Of a stretch of DNA of 64,000 nt, positions 62,241 to 64,000 are shown piece after piece. The notes beneath the pieces were generated by a model. That model worked only from the letters and a program-made list of their open reading frames with translations, searched no databases and was not told the origin of the DNA. Source of the stretch: HXMU1420-13 sp963691715 (lineage in GTDB: Bacteria; Bacteroidota; Rhodothermia; Balneolales; Balneolaceae); the NCBI GenBank assembly GCA_963691715.1, contig OY829281.1, forward strand, positions 62,001 through 126,000. The letters are read 5' to 3'. Each line of letters opens with the position of its first letter. Within the stretch, counting starts at the first letter, position 1. A program made the translations under genes and the position numbers.

Positions 62241-62756
62241 TTACCAGCTACTTACAGCATCATTAAACATATTATTAGCAATTTGTTCAAGAGCATCATC
62301 CGCTGCGTTTTCTTCACCTTCAACAGGATCTTCACTTGGATCGAAAGTAAAACTCCCATTAAAGCTCTTATCCCATAAAGGAGCGTCATCTGTTTTATAC
62401 TGAAAACTTGCATTCACGGTAATTTGCACCTGATTTTGATTGGCTTGCTCGTTCCCACCAATACTAAAGGGTCTATTACTGTAGCTTATAATTTGGCCAT
62501 TAATTACCGCATCTGCATCATCTTCATTATTTGCGAGTTGCAGTTTGCTTTCGTTTACAAATCGTTGCAAAAGGGCATCCGTAAGTCGATCGCTTAAGTT
62601 TCCAATTCCACTATTGGATTGATCGGGGAAAAAGGGGATAAAAATAGTATTAACCCCTTCAGGAATTGATGTCCCTGTGAAGCTATATTTTAGGCATCCA
62701 TTTGAAATGAATGCAATAAAGCAAAAAAAGATAAGAAAGTGCTTAAACGAGGCCAT
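62241..62756 (-). CDS. lptE: LptE-family LPS-assembly lipoprotein
   Basis: A 171-aa lipoprotein (FIAFISNGC lipobox, Cys 21) with KYSFTGTSIPEGVNTIFIPF, a block typical of LptE proteins in Bacteroidota, and an LSDRLTDALLQRF helix. LptE plugs LptD in the outer membrane for LPS export. Its start overlaps the end of the sigma-54 activator gene by 14 nt, so translation is probably coupled. Confidence 0.88.
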   Translation of the reverse strand: MASFKHFLIFFCFIAFISNGCLKYSFTGTSIPEGVNTIFIPFFPDQSNSGIGNLSDRLTDALLQRFVNESKLQLANNEDDADAVINGQIISYSNRPFSIGGNEQANQNQVQITVNASFQYKTDDAPLWDKSFNGSFTFDPSEDPVEGEENAADDALEQIANNMFNDAVSSW

Positions 62757-64000
62757 ATTGATCTAATTTTCTATATAAAGTTCGTTCGCTAATCCCTAAT
62801 GTTTCAGAGGCTTTGCGGCGATTTCCATCGTATTTTTCAAGTGCTTTTTTTATAAGAAACTGTTCTGTTTCTTCAATGGAAGGTATTTCATCATTACTGA
62901 AGAAACTTGGGATTTCGTTTGATTCTTCTATTACCTGAGGCTCAGTTTCGATTTCTTGATTAGGCGAATTCCTGATTCCAAGTGGTGTCTCAATATCTGA
63001 CGCGAATTTTACTATTTGTTTTGTTGCAGATTCTAAGCCACCGGACGATAATTCTGGTAGAGCTGGTAATTTAGTTCCTTGGTTAGTGAATGATGAATAA
63101 AGAAAATTTGCTAACATTTTCTTAAGGTCTTCAATATCGCTACTAAGTTCAACAAGTGCTCTGTATATCAATTCACGATCACGACGATTAAATCCTTCAT
63201 CAATCCGAGGTTCTTCTCTTTTATTAGACGATACCATGGGGAGATTATCTGCAGATCCTTCATGTTGTCTGCCTTTTAGATATTTTTGAAGCCGTTCTAC
63301 GTCTATGAATTGAGATTTTTCAAGTACTACTAGCTGTTCCGCTACATTTCTTAATTCCCGTATATTTCCAGGCCACCGGTAGGAAACTAATAATTCTCGA
63401 GCATCATCTGAAAAACCTTTGAATACCGAATCATATTTTGTAGAAAATTCTTGAACAAATTTTCTAAATATCTCGACAATGTCTTCCTGACGATCCCGTA
63501 GAGGAGGTAAAGAAATTTGAACAGTATCTAAACGATAGTAAAGGTCTTCTCGGAAGGAATCTTCTTCTACTAGCTTCCAAAGATCCTTGTTTGTTGCGGC
63601 AATTACACGAACATCAGTTGTTTGTACCTTGCTTGAGCCCACTCTGAAAAATTCCCCATTTTCAAGAACACGAAGTAATTTAACTTGTACATTTTTTGGT
63701 GTATCTCCAATTTCATCCAAAAATATAGTTCCACCACTAGCTTTCTCGAAATAGCCTTCGCGGCTTTCGTTGGCTCCAGTAAAAGCCCCTTTTTCATGGC
63801 CAAATAATTCACTTTCTATGATCCCTTCAGGAATTGCACCGCAGTTAACAATTACAAGGTCGTTGTGCTTTCTTTCACTTAATCCATGTATGGCTCTTGC
63901 AGTAACATCTTTACCGACTCCACTTTCCCCTTGTAACAATACAGTAATATCAGTTTTTGATACCTGCATGATCTTATCAACTACTTGGCGGGTTGCTTCA
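62743..64000 (-). CDS. Sigma-54-dependent transcriptional activator (5' end beyond window edge)
   Basis: The frame is open to base 64000, so the N-terminus, and any receiver or sensor domain, is missing. The AAA+ domain has the P-loop GESGVGKD, the sigma-54-contacting loop GAFTGA, Walker B IFLDEIGD and RVIAATNKDLWKL. A Fis-type HTH ends the protein (KALEKYDGNRRKASETLGIS and ERTLYRKL). A region of about 100 residues between them is low in conservation. It activates sigma-54 promoters; target genes are unknown. First gene of an operon with lptE and the TPR gene. Confidence 0.93.
   Translation of the reverse strand, partial: EATRQVVDKIMQVSKTDITVLLQGESGVGKDVTARAIHGLSERKHNDLVIVNCGAIPEGIIESELFGHEKGAFTGANESREGYFEKASGGTIFLDEIGDTPKNVQVKLLRVLENGEFFRVGSSKVQTTDVRVIAATNKDLWKLVEEDSFREDLYYRLDTVQISLPPLRDRQEDIVEIFRKFVQEFSTKYDSVFKGFSDDARELLVSYRWPGNIRELRNVAEQLVVLEKSQFIDVERLQKYLKGRQHEGSADNLPMVSSNKREEPRIDEGFNRRDRELIYRALVELSSDIEDLKKMLANFLYSSFTNQGTKLPALPELSSGGLESATKQIVKFASDIETPLGIRNSPNQEIETEPQVIEESNEIPSFFSNDEIPSIEETEQFLIKKALEKYDGNRRKASETLGISERTLYRKLDQYGLV

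Overview
The window looks like chromosomal DNA of a free-living, Gram-negative member of the Bacteroidota/Balneolota group. Reasons: a SusC/SusD outer-membrane pair, several lipoproteins, a PorW/SprE-like TPR lipoprotein, two GWxTD-domain proteins, an LptE homologue, DnaE fused to its own proofreading exonuclease, AT-rich intergenic DNA and weak Shine-Dalgarno sequences. The exact genus cannot be fixed from this window. There is no rRNA, CRISPR array, insertion sequence, integrase or prophage. One tRNA gene (initiator tRNA-Met) is present. Genes are densely packed on both strands and mostly housekeeping.

Layout. 1-9.3 kb: a D-2-hydroxyacid dehydrogenase cut by the left edge, a umuD-umuC translesion polymerase operon, the replicative polymerase dnaE, trxA, an anti-sigma-like ATPase and an unknown exported protein. 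9.5-24.3 kb: HNH protein, exported glycoside hydrolase, mnmA, a DUF4412-like protein, a YyaL-type thioredoxin-fold protein, a class III adenylate cyclase, ndk, a NamZ-type muramidase, rlmB, a glycerophosphodiesterase, pyrG and a Nudix hydrolase. 24.4-35.2 kb: amidohydrolase lipoprotein, thioredoxin-like protein-pdxH-trmB, a TetR regulator with a large FadE-type acyl-CoA dehydrogenase, an Lrp regulator overlapping a methionine gamma-lyase-like enzyme, and a LemA-TPM-TPM operon. 35.3-49.1 kb: HAD phosphatase, purL, an SDR, two class III aminotransferases (lysine 6-aminotransferase-like and ornithine aminotransferase), tRNA-fMet, and a SusC-SusD-lipoprotein operon. 49.5-64 kb: a tandem pair of GWxTD lipoproteins, pyk, the PorW/SprE-like protein, pyrD, pabB, a MoxR/ChlI-like ATPase, rpmE, a metallo-beta-lactamase-fold hydrolase, and a sigma-54 activator-lptE-TPR operon cut by the right edge.

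Most notable: the UmuD homologue aligns without gaps to E. coli UmuD around its active site but has lost catalytic Ser (Ala63), catalytic Lys (Arg100) and the Cys of the Cys-Gly cleavage site (Thr27), while its partner UmuC is intact. This suggests a polymerase V that works without RecA-induced UmuD cleavage. Next to it, DnaE carries a fused DEDD exonuclease and a PHP domain with a lost metal-ligand His. Other points worth checking are a class 2-like PyrD with Cys in place of the catalytic Ser, a Cys-cluster insertion in the ornithine aminotransferase, a palindromic operator in front of the TetR-fadE pair, and a TonB_C-like tail on the PorW/SprE-like protein. I found no clear new defence or mobile system.
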